A stretch of DNA of 64,000 nucleotides from Billgrantia campisalis (GTDB lineage Bacteria > Pseudomonadota > Gammaproteobacteria > Pseudomonadales > Halomonadaceae), in contig NZ_JABFUC010000005.1 of the NCBI RefSeq assembly GCF_022341425.1, positions 124,001-188,000 on the forward strand. Reading direction: 5' to 3'. This document shows positions 25,276 through 35,037 of this stretch, one piece after another. A program made the translations under genes and the position numbers. Under the pieces are notes generated by a model. That model searched no databases. It was given only the letters and a program-made list of their open reading frames with translations, and was not told the DNA's origin. Position 1 is the stretch's first letter, and every line of letters begins with the position of its first letter.

Positions 25276-26559
25276 ATGACCTATTTCATCGATCGAAGGG
25301 CCAATGCCAAGCACAAGAGTGCGGTCAACCGGCAGCGTTTCCTCGATCGCTACCGGACCCACATCAAGCGCTCTGTGGAGGAGGCGGTCAACCGCCGTTC
25401 GATCACCGACATGGAGCGCGGCGAGAAGGTGTCGATCCCGACCCGCGATATCTCCGAGCCGGTGTTCCAGCACGGCCCCGGTGGCAAGCGAACCATCGTG
25501 GCGCCTGGCAACAAGGAGTTCGTCGAGGGGGATCGGCTGCGTCGCCCGGGCGGCGGCGGAGGTGGAGGAGGTGCTGGCGAGGGAGGCGCCTCCAACCAGG
25601 GCGAAGGCATGGACGAGTTCGCCTTCACCCTCTCCCGGGAGGAGTTCCTGGACTTCGTCTTCGACGGCCTGGAGCTTCCCCACCTGGAGCGCAAGGCGCT
25701 GGTCGACCTCGATGAGGTGCGCCCGGTGCGTGCCGGGGTCTCCAAGGAGGGGGTGCCGGCGCGCATCAACATCGTGCGCTCGATGCGCGAGGCCTATGCG
25801 CGACGGATCGCCATGCGTGCGCCGATCCGTCGCGCCCTGCGGGAGGCCCGCGAGGCGCTGGCCGAGGAGGAGCACAAGGACCCGGTGCTGCGCAATCCTT
25901 CGCGCATCGCCGAGCTCAAGGCCGAGATCGAGCGTCTCGAGAAGCGCCTCGAGGCGGTGCCCTTCATCGACACCTACGACCTGCGCTACAACAACCTGAT
26001 CAACCAGCCGCAGCCGTCGAGCAAGGCGGTAATGTTCTGCGTGATGGACGTCTCGGGCTCCATGACCCAGGGCCATAAGGATATCGCCAAGCGCTTCTTC
26101 CTGCTGCTCTATCTTTTCCTGGAGCGCAACTACGAGAAGGTCGAGCTGGTGTTCGTGCGCCACCATACGGCGGCCAAGGAAGTCGACGAGGAGGAGTTCT
26201 TCTATTCCCGGGAGACCGGCGGGACCATCGTCTCCAGTGCGCTGACCCTGGTCGACGAGATCATCGCCAAGCGCTATCCCCCCGGGCAGTGGAACCTCTA
26301 TGTGGCCCAGGCCTCCGATGGCGACAACTGGGACGATGACTCGGTGAACTGTCGTGAACTGCTGATGAAGTCTCTGATGCCGCGCCTGCAATACTTCACC
26401 TATGTGGAGATCACCCCCCATGCCCACCAGGCGCTGTGGGAGGAGTACGAGACGGTAGCCGCCGAGTTCCCCGATCGCTTCGCGATGCGCCAGATCGTCG
26501 AGGCCGGCGATATCTACCCGGTCTTCCGCGACCTGTTTCGGCGCCGAACCGCAACCTGA
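25276..26559 (+). CDS. yeaH: YeaH/YhbH family protein (DUF444, VWA-like)
   Basis: 427-residue cytosolic partner of PrkA. The N-terminus [21 protein letters not shown] is typical of the family. A Gly-rich linker of nine glycines (about residues 92-101) follows, then a charged helical segment. A von Willebrand A-like domain begins at [11 protein letters not shown] with the MIDAS-type DxSxS. The role is not defined biochemically; it is almost always encoded with a PrkA kinase and often with SpoVR, as here. GGGAGG precedes the ATG. Confidence 0.94.
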   Translation: MTYFIDRRANAKHKSAVNRQRFLDRYRTHIKRSVEEAVNRRSITDMERGEKVSIPTRDISEPVFQHGPGGKRTIVAPGNKEFVEGDRLRRPGGGGGGGGAGEGGASNQGEGMDEFAFTLSREEFLDFVFDGLELPHLERKALVDLDEVRPVRAGVSKEGVPARINIVRSMREAYARRIAMRAPIRRALREAREALAEEEHKDPVLRNPSRIAELKAEIERLEKRLEAVPFIDTYDLRYNNLINQPQPSSKAVMFCVMDVSGSMTQGHKDIAKRFFLLLYLFLERNYEKVELVFVRHHTAAKEVDEEEFFYSRETGGTIVSSALTLVDEIIAKRYPPGQWNLYVAQASDGDNWDDDSVNCRELLMKSLMPRLQYFTYVEITPHAHQALWEEYETVAAEFPDRFAMRQIVEAGDIYPVFRDLFRRRTAT

Positions 26560-26577
26560 TGCGGATGAGGAGGCAGC

Positions 26578-28134
26578 ATGATCCGACGCAAGCCCATCGC
26601 TACCGGTTCTGACTGGTCATTCGAGGTGCTGGAGGCCTACGAGCAGGAGCTGGTGCGCCTGGCCGACGAGTACCGCCTGGACACCTACCCCAACCAGATC
26701 GAGATCATCACCACCGAGCAGATGATGGACGCCTATGCCAGCGTGGGGATGCCGGTGGGCTATCATCACTGGTCCTTCGGCAAGCAGTTCCTTGCCGTGG
26801 AGCAGGCCTATCGGCGCGGCCAGATGGGCCTGGCCTATGAGCTGGTGATCAACTCCGACCCCTGCATCGCCTACCTGATGGAGGAGAACACCCTGATGAT
26901 GCAGGTGCTGGTGATGGCCCACGCCTGCTACGGACACAACTCCTTCTTCAAGGGCAACTACCTGTTTCGCACCTGGACCGACGCCAGTTCGATCATCGAC
27001 TACCTGGTGTTCGCCCGCAAATACGTGGCGGAGTGCGAGGAGCGCCACGGCGTCACGGCGGTGGAGCAGCTGCTCGACGCCTGCCACGCCCTGCAGAACT
27101 ACGGCGTCGACCGCTACAAGCGCCCCTCGCCGATCTCGGCCGAGGAGGAGATGCGGCGCCAGAAGGAGCGTGAGGAGCACCTCCAGGCCCAGGTCAACAC
27201 CCTGTGGCGCACCATTCCAGGCCCCGTGGCGAGCGATACGCTGGCCGCCGACCAGGATGAGGAAGATCCGCTGGGCCTTCACGGTGGCGAGCGCTACCCG
27301 CCCGAGCCCCAGGAGAACCTGCTCTACTTCATCGAGAAGAACGCCCCGCTGCTGGCTCCCTGGCAGCGCGAGGTGGTGCGAATCGTGCGCAAGCTCGCCC
27401 AGTACTTCTACCCCCAGCGCCAGACCCAGGTGATGAACGAGGGCTGGGCCTCCTTCTGGCACTACACGCTGATGAATCGGCTGTTCGACGAGGGGCTGGT
27501 GGATGAGGGCTTCATGCTGGAATTCCTGCAGTCGCATACTGCGGTGGTCAACCAGCCGCCCTTCGACAGCGCCTACTTCAGCGGCATCAACCCCTATGCG
27601 CTGGGCTTCGCCATCTTCAGCGACATCAAGCGCATGTGCGAGGCGCCCACCGAGGAGGATCGCGAGTGGTTCCCGGATACCGCCGGCGGCGACTGGATCG
27701 AGGCGGTGCACTTCGCTATGCGCAACTTCAAGGATGAGTCCTTCATCCAGCAGTACCTCTCGCCCAAGGTGATCCGCGACCTGAAACTGTTCATGGTGGT
27801 CGACGACGACCAGGAAGAGATGCTGGAGGTGGCGGCCATCCATGACGATCGCGGCTACCGGCGCATCCGCGAGGCGCTGGCCACCCAGTACGCGCTGGCG
27901 GTGCGCGAGCCCAACATCCAGGTCTATTCGGCGGACATCCGCGGGGACCGCTCGCTTACCCTGCGCCATGTTCAGGACAGCCGGCGGCCGCTGGCGCGCA
28001 GCGTCTACCCGGTGATGCGCCATCTCCACCAGCTGTGGGGCTTTCCGGTACGCCTGGAGTCGACCATGGACGACGATACCGTCGCTCGACGCTATCAGTG
28101 GCCGCTGCCGGAAGAGGAGTCCCGGAGCCACTGA
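26578..28134 (+). CDS. ycgB: SpoVR family protein (YcgB)
   Basis: 518-residue cytosolic protein of the SpoVR/YcgB family. Typical stretches include MPVGYHHWSFGKQF, MQVLVMAHACYGHNSFFKGNYLFR, and MNEGWASFWHYTLMNRLFDEG. The conserved His and Glu residues there suggest a metal site, although no activity is established. It completes the three-gene unit, 18 bases after yeaH. In spore-formers the relative affects cortex formation; in proteobacteria the set goes with starvation responses. Confidence 0.94.
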   Translation: MIRRKPIATGSDWSFEVLEAYEQELVRLADEYRLDTYPNQIEIITTEQMMDAYASVGMPVGYHHWSFGKQFLAVEQAYRRGQMGLAYELVINSDPCIAYLMEENTLMMQVLVMAHACYGHNSFFKGNYLFRTWTDASSIIDYLVFARKYVAECEERHGVTAVEQLLDACHALQNYGVDRYKRPSPISAEEEMRRQKEREEHLQAQVNTLWRTIPGPVASDTLAADQDEEDPLGLHGGERYPPEPQENLLYFIEKNAPLLAPWQREVVRIVRKLAQYFYPQRQTQVMNEGWASFWHYTLMNRLFDEGLVDEGFMLEFLQSHTAVVNQPPFDSAYFSGINPYALGFAIFSDIKRMCEAPTEEDREWFPDTAGGDWIEAVHFAMRNFKDESFIQQYLSPKVIRDLKLFMVVDDDQEEMLEVAAIHDDRGYRRIREALATQYALAVREPNIQVYSADIRGDRSLTLRHVQDSRRPLARSVYPVMRHLHQLWGFPVRLESTMDDDTVARRYQWPLPEEESRSH

Positions 28135-28256
28135 GTCGTCCCCTGGAGGGGCAGGAGGGGTGGATAGCGAGCGAGGCAGGGGGGGCGAGCAGGGCGGCGG
28201 AGCGTCAGCCGGGCAAACGACCGGGGCGGCGCCCGGTCGCATGAGGGGTGGGGCGA

Positions 28257-28571
28257 TCAGGTGATGGGGGCCCAGGACTGGCACCAGCCCTGAGGCTCCA
28301 CGCTGTACTGCGGGAACAGCTGGCAGCCTTCCGTATCGGCTTCGAAGAACATGCAGTTGTCGCAGACCTCGCCTTCCTCGTAGGCGGGATGGTCGCTGGC
28401 GTCGCTGGCAACCTCGACATAGTTCAGGGCCTGTGCCTGCTCGTCGCTGGGATCCAGGCGCGGCAGCGTCTCGGCGAAGGCCTGTTTCGAGAGGATACCG
28501 GCGCCCAGGGGCAGGGCGGCCAGACCCAGCAGGCTGTTGCGCATGAAGTCACGACGGCTCTGATTGCCCAT
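28257..28571 (-). CDS. High-potential iron-sulfur protein (HiPIP)
   Basis: 104-residue precursor of a periplasmic [4Fe-4S] electron carrier. A twin-arginine signal (SRRDFMRNSLLGLAALPLG) is expected because the cluster is inserted before export. The mature part has the HiPIP cysteine pattern CDNCMFF...GCQLFPQ...GWCQSW. HiPIPs can carry electrons between the bc1 complex and terminal oxidases or reductases, and have been described from halophilic relatives. It is monocistronic and convergent with the spoVR-type gene. It may feed the cbb3 oxidase encoded earlier in the window, but that is inference. Confidence 0.93.
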   Translation of the reverse strand: MGNQSRRDFMRNSLLGLAALPLGAGILSKQAFAETLPRLDPSDEQAQALNYVEVASDASDHPAYEEGEVCDNCMFFEADTEGCQLFPQYSVEPQGWCQSWAPIT

Positions 28572-28780
28572 GGAGTCTCCTTATCGTCACGGTCTGAGTT
28601 ATCGTCACGGCATGATAGCCCGGTTGGCGGGTATCATGGTGTAGACGGTGGTCGTCCGTCTGTTGCTCCGACAGGTATCGGGGTCTGGAGTTCGCAGCGG
28701 CTCGCCGGTCGATGAGCGAGCCGACCCTGGGGCGGGCGACCCAAGCGTTTGACGGCAACGCAATGGATAAGGGAGGGGGC

Positions 28781-29260
28781 ATGGCAATCTTTACGCGACT
28801 GGATTCGCCGCTGGGCGAGCTGTTGATCGAAGCCGACGAGCATCTGGGGGTCACGCGGCTGACCCTCGATGCCGGTGAACAGCCGGACCCCGGCGATGCC
28901 CGGCGCGATGATCAGGTGCTGGAGGAGGTTCGCGAGCAGCTGCTGGCCTATCTGGCGGGGCGGCGTCGCAGCTTCAGCCTGCCGCTGGCGCCCGGCGGCA
29001 GCGAGTTCCAGCGCCAGGTCTGGTCGGCGCTGCAGCGTATCCCCTATGGCGAGACCCGCACCTACGGCGAGCTGGCCCGGCGGCTGGGCCGGGAAGGGGC
29101 GGCCCGGGCGATCGGGGCTGCCAACGGGGCCAATCCGCTGCCGCTGCTGATTCCCTGTCACCGGGTGGTGGCCGCCAGCGGTCTGGGGGGGTATAGCGGC
29201 GGGCTCGAATTGAAGCGTCGTCTGCTCGCTCTGGAAGGCGTGGAGGATCTTCGCCCTTGA
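28781..29260 (+). CDS. ogt: Methylated-DNA--protein-cysteine S-methyltransferase
   Basis: 159-residue suicide DNA-repair enzyme that moves the methyl group from O6-methylguanine to its own cysteine. The catalytic motif IPCHRVV is present, preceded by the helix-turn-helix and arginine finger region (IPYGETRTYGELA, ARAIGAANGANP). The ATG at 28781 is chosen because GGGAGG lies just before it and the protein then begins MAIFTRLDSPLGEL. Longer in-frame starts at 28712 and 28763 exist. There is no AraC-type Ada domain, so this is the Ogt-like form. The symbol is by similarity. Confidence 0.92.
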   Translation: MAIFTRLDSPLGELLIEADEHLGVTRLTLDAGEQPDPGDARRDDQVLEEVREQLLAYLAGRRRSFSLPLAPGGSEFQRQVWSALQRIPYGETRTYGELARRLGREGAARAIGAANGANPLPLLIPCHRVVAASGLGGYSGGLELKRRLLALEGVEDLRP

Positions 29261-29619
29261 GGTTCGTTGATCCCGAAGCCAATCGGTGCTCCACGCATGG
29301 TGGTTCGTTAAGAAAAGGTGGCGGTAAGGCACTGTTCAGTGGGGTTGAGCCGCTTTGATAATCCCATTCTTGGAGGGGATGCTGCTGGTTTTTGAGAGTG
29401 GCATGTATTCGTGATCTTGCTTGAGATTCATTTTCAGATCGGTGTGGGGCGGCTTTACGATCGTTGAAGAAACGCCTTGTTTGTCTGATGGATGTGGAGG
29501 ACTATTCGGGGTAATAAAAATAAAGTATAAATCGTTCAGAGAGCCATGCGGCTGCTGAAACAGGCAGAATGGATGCAACCTGTTCGGTGAAACTCTCGCG
29601 GTTACTCAAGGAGCTTACT
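29261..29619 (+). other. AT-rich intergenic stretch before the first Mrp-like operon
   Basis: About 360 bases, visibly richer in A and T than the surroundings, with no convincing gene. A short minus-strand open frame (29336-29578) lacks homology clues. TATAAA at 29526-29531 is a candidate -10 for the downstream operon, without a good -35. The composition shift begins here and softens through the operon. Confidence 0.6.
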
Positions 29620-30102
29620 GTGCTCAAGTACGCCGTCAGCCTGACCGTCATTCTGGCCGTTATCTGGCTGCTGTTCTCCGGCAACTGGACCCATCCCATT
29701 CTAGTGCCGCTTGGCGCGGTGTCGGTTGCTCTCACGGTATATCTTGCTTACCGCATGCGGGTCCTTGACCGGGAAGGGCATCCTGTGCACCTGCTGGTCC
29801 CTGTCATCAAGTACCTGCCCTGGCTGTTCAAGGAGGTCGTGAAAGCCAACCTGGTGGTGGCGAGCCACATCATCAGGGGTCGCAAGAGCCTGAGCCCCCG
29901 GCTATGTCGGCTAGATGCCACTCAGAAAACTGACTTGGGCAGGGTGTTTCTCGCCAACTCCATCACGCTGACGCCTGGCACAGTGACCGTCTATGTCCGT
30001 GAGCAGGAGGTCTGGTTCTACGCCTTGACCGAGGAGTTGGAGCAGGGCGTTCTGAGCGGTGAGATGGACCGGCGGGTGACTCGGCTTGAGGGAGAGTCCT
30101 GA
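29620..30102 (+). CDS. mrpE: Mrp-type Na+/H+ antiporter subunit E (operon 1)
   Basis: 160-residue membrane protein from the GTG at 29620, chosen because AAGGAG lies six bases before it. An open frame extends to an ATG 17 codons earlier. Two N-terminal hydrophobic helices (about 5-40) are followed by the MrpE hallmark region KYLPWLFKEVVKANLVVASHI and the NSITLTPGTVTVYV motif. MrpE is an accessory subunit of the hetero-oligomeric antiporter. First gene of a ten-gene operon; the stop overlaps the next start (TGATG). Confidence 0.9.
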   Translation: MLKYAVSLTVILAVIWLLFSGNWTHPILVPLGAVSVALTVYLAYRMRVLDREGHPVHLLVPVIKYLPWLFKEVVKANLVVASHIIRGRKSLSPRLCRLDATQKTDLGRVFLANSITLTPGTVTVYVREQEVWFYALTEELEQGVLSGEMDRRVTRLEGES

Positions 30103-30389
30103 TGCTGGTTGTCATCGCGCTGGCCGTTCTCGTCAGCATAGGCTGCGCTCTGACCCGGGCCTACCTGGGGCCTACGCTCTTCGACCGACTTCTGGCGGTG
30201 AATGCCGTTGGCAGCCTAACGGTGCTGCTCATTGCCCTGCTTGGCTTCATTGTCGGTCGTCCCGAGTTCATCGACATTGCCATTGTCTATTCGCTGCTCA
30301 ACTACATTGGCGTTGTGGCTGTCCTGCAATTCTTCGAGTCCGGCCGCTTCGGTGCGTCGCGAAGAGGCAGTGAGGAGGAGAAGCCATGA
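30102..30389 (+). CDS. mrpF: Mrp-type antiporter subunit F (operon 1)
   Basis: 95 residues with three hydrophobic helices and the MrpF/PhaF pattern TRAYLGPTLFDRLLAVNAVGSLTVLL...DIAIVYSLLNYIGVVAV. Small structural subunit of the complex. It overlaps mrpE by one base and mrpG by four. Confidence 0.92.
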   Translation: MLVVIALAVLVSIGCALTRAYLGPTLFDRLLAVNAVGSLTVLLIALLGFIVGRPEFIDIAIVYSLLNYIGVVAVLQFFESGRFGASRRGSEEEKP

Positions 30390-30715
30390 GCCTGTTACTG
30401 AATCTTCTCAGCGGGCTTATGCTGGTCAGTGGCGCCATCCTGGTGGTCATAAGCGGCGTTGGTCTGCTGCGCTTTCCCGATTTCTACTCCCGCATCCAGG
30501 CGGCCGGGATGACCGACACCCTCTGTATGATTTTGATCCTCGGCGGATTGATGCTGCGTACTGACTCCCTGGAGGTGGGCGCCAAGCTGCTGTTCACCCT
30601 CGTGTTCCTGTTCTTTACGGCGCCTGCCGCCAGCCATGCGCTGACCAAGGCGGCTCGCCAGTGCAAGCTGTCCCCCTGGCGGTCCGACAAGGAGGATGAG
30701 TCATCGCAGCCCTGA
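30386..30715 (+). CDS. mrpG: Mrp-type antiporter subunit G (operon 1)
   Basis: 109 residues with three helices. The MrpG core [34 protein letters not shown] is a variant of the usual RMHAATKA..LG form. A hydrophilic tail ([11 protein letters not shown]) ends inside the following coding region. It overlaps mrpF by four bases. Confidence 0.9.
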   Translation: MSLLLNLLSGLMLVSGAILVVISGVGLLRFPDFYSRIQAAGMTDTLCMILILGGLMLRTDSLEVGAKLLFTLVFLFFTAPAASHALTKAARQCKLSPWRSDKEDESSQP

Positions 30716-30738
30716 TCGATCTCATACTGCTGGCCTTC

Positions 30739-31281
30739 ATGGCGCTGGTAGCGATTGCGGTGGTGAGAATTCGCAACCTCTTCGCGGTGATCATGCTGAC
30801 CGGCATCTACAGCCTGCTGGCGGCATCGCTGTTCGTGATGCTCGATGCCGTCGATGTCGCCCTGACAGAGGCTGCCGTTGGCGCCGGGATCATGATCATT
30901 CTCATGCTGGCCACTCTGGCGCTGACCACTAGCGAAGAAAAAGTCCGTATCACCCGGCAAAATCTGCTGGCTCTGGTTGTCGTGGTCATAACCGGGGGAG
31001 CGCTTATCTACGGCACCTTGGATATGCCTCAGGTGGGAGATCCTCAGGCGCCAGCCCATATCCATCTGGCGCCGCACTTTACCCAGCGGTCGGTGGAGGA
31101 GATCGGCATCCCCAACATGGTGACCTCCGTGCTGGCCAGCTATCGAGGGCTGGATACCCTTGGCGAAGCCGTGGTTGTGCTGACTGCCGCCGTGGCGGTG
31201 CTGCTGGTGATCGGCAGCGGCCGGGCTCGGCAGCGCAAGCGTCGCTGGGAGAAGCCCAGTCGCAGGGAGAGGCGTTCGTGA
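30739..31281 (+). CDS. DUF4040/MbhD-MbhE-like antiporter subunit (operon 1); start uncertain
   Basis: 180 residues from the first in-frame ATG, but the reading frame is open from 30700 and the missing part ([12 protein letters not shown]) looks like the beginning of the first helix. A clear ribosome site, AAGGAGG at 30689-30695, points to a start near 30700-30703, where only GTC or ATC codons stand in frame. The protein contains the DUF4040/MbhD motif [17 protein letters not shown] and a C-terminal MbhE-like part ([22 protein letters not shown]). In other operons both modules are fused to the end of MrpA; here they are a separate gene. It overlaps the next gene by four bases. Confidence 0.82.
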   Translation: MALVAIAVVRIRNLFAVIMLTGIYSLLAASLFVMLDAVDVALTEAAVGAGIMIILMLATLALTTSEEKVRITRQNLLALVVVVITGGALIYGTLDMPQVGDPQAPAHIHLAPHFTQRSVEEIGIPNMVTSVLASYRGLDTLGEAVVVLTAAVAVLLVIGSGRARQRKRRWEKPSRRERRS

Positions 31282-31697
31282 AACATCACATCGTGCTGCG
31301 GATCATTACCAAGATCATGATCCCTCTGATCGTGATCTACGCGCTGTATATCCAGTTTCATGGAGAGTACAGCCCTGGAGGCGGCTTCCAGGCGGGGGTT
31401 ATCTTTTCCGCTGGCTTTATCATCTTCAGCCTGATATTCGGGCTGGATGTGGCACAGGATGCCATCCCCCCGGAAGTGGCCCGGTTTCTGGCTGCCTTTG
31501 GCGTCCTGCTCTATATCGGTATCGGCCTGGCTTGCATTGCGCTGGGCGGGCAATTTCTGGAGTACAAGGTCCTGCTTGCGAATGATCAGGCAGGCGAGAC
31601 CCTGGGGATTATCGGCATCGAACTCGGTGTGGGCATTACCGTTGCTGCCGTCGCTCTCACCCTGTTCTATGCCTTTGCTGGCCGGGAGCAGCAGTAA
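31278..31697 (+). CDS. mrpB: Mrp-type antiporter subunit B (MnhB-related, operon 1)
   Basis: 139-residue protein with four hydrophobic helices and the MnhB signature [21 protein letters not shown] (usual form: HxxPGGGFxxG). The start ATG overlaps the preceding gene by four bases and the stop overlaps the mrpC start by one, so it is tightly coupled. Confidence 0.92.
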   Translation: MKHHIVLRIITKIMIPLIVIYALYIQFHGEYSPGGGFQAGVIFSAGFIIFSLIFGLDVAQDAIPPEVARFLAAFGVLLYIGIGLACIALGGQFLEYKVLLANDQAGETLGIIGIELGVGITVAAVALTLFYAFAGREQQ

Positions 31698-32050
31698 TGG
31701 AGTGGATTGGGTTCTATAACTACTGGGTCGTCGTGGTGCTCATGATGGTGGGCTTCTACATCGTTATTGCCCAGGGTAACCTGATCAAGAAGATCGTTGG
31801 GCTGAACATCTTTCAGACCTCTGTGTTCATCTTCTTCATCAGTCTGGCCAAGCTGGAGGGTGGCACCGCGCCGATTTATGTAGAGGGTGTGAGCGACTAC
31901 TCCAATCCCCTTCCTCATGTGCTCATCCTGACCGCCATCGTCGTGGGGGTGGCCCTGACTGCCGTGGGGCTTGCCCTGGTGGTACGCATCCATGAGCTCT
32001 ACGGCACTATCGAAGAGGACGAGATTCACGCTCAGGACGAGGGGAATTGA
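31697..32050 (+). CDS. mrpC: Mrp-type antiporter subunit C (NuoK-like, operon 1)
   Basis: 117 residues with three helices, homologous to complex I subunit NuoK. Conserved parts are GFYIVIAQGNLIKKIVGLNIFQTSVFIF and NPLPHVLILTAIVVGVALTAVGLAL. It overlaps mrpB by one base and the next D-type gene by one. Confidence 0.93.
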   Translation: MEWIGFYNYWVVVVLMMVGFYIVIAQGNLIKKIVGLNIFQTSVFIFFISLAKLEGGTAPIYVEGVSDYSNPLPHVLILTAIVVGVALTAVGLALVVRIHELYGTIEEDEIHAQDEGN

Positions 32051-33537
32051 TGGGCCTGCTTCAGCTTCATCTGCCGGCGCTTCAGGTCATTATCCCCATG
32101 CTGGCGGCACCGCTGGTGATGCTCATGAGCCGCTTGCCACGCGCCGCCTGGCTCACCACCACTCTGACCAGCTGGCTCACCCTGGCCATTTCTCTTCTGC
32201 TGCTGATGCGAGTCCGGGCCGAAGGGGTCGTTGCCTACCATATGGGCGGCTGGGTGCCGCCGGTGGGGATCGAGTACCGGGTTGACTCGGTCAATATTCT
32301 GGTGCTGCTGGTGATCAGCGTCATCAATGCGGTGGTCATGCCCTTTGCGCGGCTCAGCGTGGCCAGTGAGGTGCCCGCAGACAAGCAGGGGTTCTTCTAT
32401 GCTGCCTTCCTGTTGGCCAATTGCGGGCTGCTGGGTATCGCCATCACGGGGGATGCCTTCAATATCTTCGTTTTCTTCGAGATCGCCGCGCTGGCGTCAT
32501 ACTCGCTCATCGCCACGGGCCGTGATCGGCGAGCCGTGATGGCCTCCTATCAGTACCTGATGATGGGAACGATCGGGACCACCTTCCTGCTGATCGGCAT
32601 CGGTTTTCTCTATATCATGACCGGCACCCTGAACCTGCAGGACCTGGCCGATAGACTGCCGGAAGTCAATGACACCAGAACGGTGCGTGCTGCGCTGGCC
32701 TTTATCGTGGTGGGCATCTCGCTGAAGCTGGCGCTGTTTCCGCTGCATCTTTGGCTGCCCAACGCCTACGCCTATGCTCCCTCCATGGTCACCGTGTTCC
32801 TGTCAGCCACGGCGACCAAGGTAGCCATCTATGTGCTGCTGCGCTTCATCTTCGGCGTCTTTGGCCATGAGCTGAGCTTCATCGACATTGAGATGAATCT
32901 GCTGCTGATGCCGCTGGCGATGCTCGGCATCCTGATTCCCTCGATCGTTGCCATCTTTCATACCGATATCAAGCGCATGTTCGCCTACTCCAGCGTGGCT
33001 CAGGTGGGCTACATCATTCTGGGCATTAGCTTTGCCAGCACCCTGGGGCTGATGGCTTCGGTTCTGCACCTCTTCAACCATGCGATTACCAAGGCGGCAC
33101 TGTTTATGGCGCTGGGCTGCATCGCCTATCGGCTCGGTGGCGTTTCCCTCGGCCACCTGGCCGGCGCCGGCCAGCGCATGCCCTGGACCATGACGGCCTT
33201 CGTCATTGCAGGGCTGTCGCTGATCGGTGTTCCGCTGACGGCCGGCTTCGTGACCAAGTGGCACCTCATTCTCGCCGCCCTGGACGGAGGGCTCTGGCCG
33301 ATCGCCATTTTCATCCTGGGGACGTCCGTACTGGCCCTGCTCTATGTCTGGCGAGTGGTGGAAGTGGCTTTTTTCCATGAACCCGATGACCGCCAGCCGG
33401 TACGTGAGGCGCCGCTCTCGCTACTGGTTCCCACCTGGCTTCTCTCGCTTGCCTGCCTCTATTTCGGTATCGAGACATCGCTGCCGGTGGGCCTGGCCGA
33501 GCGCGCCGCCGAGGCACTGATGGGAGGTTACCGGTGA
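32050..33537 (+). CDS. mrpD: Mrp-type antiporter subunit D-like, first copy (operon 1)
   Basis: 495 residues (ATG at 32050 overlapping the mrpC stop; a TTG one codon earlier is possible). About fourteen helices of the proton-conducting NuoL/M/N and MrpD family. The key helix-5 glutamate is in FNIFVFFEIAALASYSLI, and the broken-helix lysine region is SLKLALFPLHLWLPNAYAYAPS. Closest in type to MrpD of three such paralogs in this operon. It overlaps the next D-like gene by four bases. Confidence 0.92.
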   Translation: MGLLQLHLPALQVIIPMLAAPLVMLMSRLPRAAWLTTTLTSWLTLAISLLLLMRVRAEGVVAYHMGGWVPPVGIEYRVDSVNILVLLVISVINAVVMPFARLSVASEVPADKQGFFYAAFLLANCGLLGIAITGDAFNIFVFFEIAALASYSLIATGRDRRAVMASYQYLMMGTIGTTFLLIGIGFLYIMTGTLNLQDLADRLPEVNDTRTVRAALAFIVVGISLKLALFPLHLWLPNAYAYAPSMVTVFLSATATKVAIYVLLRFIFGVFGHELSFIDIEMNLLLMPLAMLGILIPSIVAIFHTDIKRMFAYSSVAQVGYIILGISFASTLGLMASVLHLFNHAITKAALFMALGCIAYRLGGVSLGHLAGAGQRMPWTMTAFVIAGLSLIGVPLTAGFVTKWHLILAALDGGLWPIAIFILGTSVLALLYVWRVVEVAFFHEPDDRQPVREAPLSLLVPTWLLSLACLYFGIETSLPVGLAERAAEALMGGYR

Positions 33538-35012
33538 GCCCCTTTCTGTTCCTGGAATCCACAGCCGCCATTCCGCTCGCCCTGGTGGTGCCGGCATTGG
33601 GGGCCCTGCTGATTGCGCTGACCGGCCGCCGCCCCAATCTCCGTGATGGCCTGATGGTGGCCACTGCCGTTGCCCTGTTCATTACGGTCCTGCAGCTACT
33701 GCCTGCTGTGCTGGCGGGAGAGCGCCCAGCCGTTACGCTGTTCGAGTTGTTGCCTGGCCTGAACATGGCCTTCGAAGTTGAACCGCTCGGCATGATCTTC
33801 TCCCTGGTGGCCTCCGGCCTCTGGGTCATCACCTCGCTGTATGCCATCGGCTATATGCGCAGCACCAACGAACGCAAGCAGACGCGCTTTCACGCCTGTT
33901 TTGCGGTGGCGCTCTTTTCGGTAATGGGCATTGCCTTCGCCGAAAACATGTTCACCCTTTTCATCTTCTACGAGGTACTGACGCTCTCCACCTATCCCCT
34001 GGTGGCCCATAAGGGCAATCGTGAAGCCCAGACAGGGGCTCGAACCTACCTGGGGCTGCTGCTCGGTACCTCCATCGGCTTTCAACTGGTGGCCATCGTC
34101 GCCACCTGGTGGCTGACCGGATCCCTGAGCTTTACCGATGGCGGGATCATGGAGGGGAGGGTAGGTCACGGTCTGGGGGCGCTGTTGCTGCTGCTCTATA
34201 TCTACGGCATCGGCAAGGCCGCACTGATGCCCTTTCACCGCTGGCTGCCTGCCGCCATGGTGGCGCCTACCCCCGTTTCCGCCCTGTTGCACGCGGTGGC
34301 GGTGGTCAAGGCTGGGGTCTTCACCGTGCTCAAGGTGAGCACCTACATCTTCGGTCAGGATTACCTCCGCGAGCTCTGGAGTGCGGATCTGCTGCTGATC
34401 ATCGCCGCCTTTTCCCTGCTGTCGGCGTCACTCGTGGCCCTGCAGAAAGACAACCTCAAGGCGCGGCTGGCCTATTCCACGGTCAGCCAACTCTCCTACA
34501 TCACGCTCGGTGTGATGCTGGCCAATGAGTTGGCGGCCATCGGGGGCGGTATGCATATCGTCATGCATGCCTTTGGCAAGATCACGCTGTTCTTCTGTGC
34601 CGGCGCCATCTACGTGGCCACCAGGAAGACCCATATCAGCGAGATGGATGGCCTCGGTCGACGCATGCCCTTCACCATGGGCGCCTTCCTGCTCGGGGCG
34701 CTGTGTGTCATCGGCGCGCCTCCCATGGGCGGGCTGTGGAGCAAATGGCACCTGTTGCTGGGGGCGGCCGACAGCGGCCGGCTCTTCGTTGTCCTGGTGT
34801 TCATGCTCAGCACGCTGCTCAATATCGCCTATCTGTTGATGCCGGTGGTGAGGGCCTTCCTGATGCCGCCAAGGGATGGTGGGCGTGAGGGTATCCGGGA
34901 GGCGCCGCTGCTGTGTGTGGTGCCCCTGTGTATCACGGCGCTGGGCTGCATGGCGCTGTTCCTGGCCGCGGATCCGCTGCGGGCCCTGCTCGGCGGCCTC
35001 TTCGCCAACTGA
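33534..35012 (+). CDS. Proton-conducting membrane transporter, D-like second copy (operon 1)
   Basis: 492 residues, same NuoL/M/N superfamily, about fourteen helices. The helix-5 glutamate is in LFIFYEVLTLSTYPLVAHKG, and the lysine/proline region is GKAALMPFHRWLPAAMVAPTPVSALLHAVAVVKAG. This stretch is closer to MrpA and NuoL than to the first copy. It lacks the long MrpA C-terminal extension. Coupled to the first copy by ATGA. Confidence 0.9.
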   Translation: MSPFLFLESTAAIPLALVVPALGALLIALTGRRPNLRDGLMVATAVALFITVLQLLPAVLAGERPAVTLFELLPGLNMAFEVEPLGMIFSLVASGLWVITSLYAIGYMRSTNERKQTRFHACFAVALFSVMGIAFAENMFTLFIFYEVLTLSTYPLVAHKGNREAQTGARTYLGLLLGTSIGFQLVAIVATWWLTGSLSFTDGGIMEGRVGHGLGALLLLLYIYGIGKAALMPFHRWLPAAMVAPTPVSALLHAVAVVKAGVFTVLKVSTYIFGQDYLRELWSADLLLIIAAFSLLSASLVALQKDNLKARLAYSTVSQLSYITLGVMLANELAAIGGGMHIVMHAFGKITLFFCAGAIYVATRKTHISEMDGLGRRMPFTMGAFLLGALCVIGAPPMGGLWSKWHLLLGAADSGRLFVVLVFMLSTLLNIAYLLMPVVRAFLMPPRDGGREGIREAPLLCVVPLCITALGCMALFLAADPLRALLGGLFAN

Positions 35013-35037
35013 TACGGATCCACCGTGGGGAGGAAAG

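Noticed and set aside
23755..26427. 890-codon minus-strand open frame opposite prkA and yeaH
   Set aside because: Antisense shadow of conserved genes, with no family pattern.
29336..29578. An 80-codon minus-strand frame in the AT-rich gap
   Set aside because: No ribosome site, no recognisable sequence, and stop codons are sparse only by chance.
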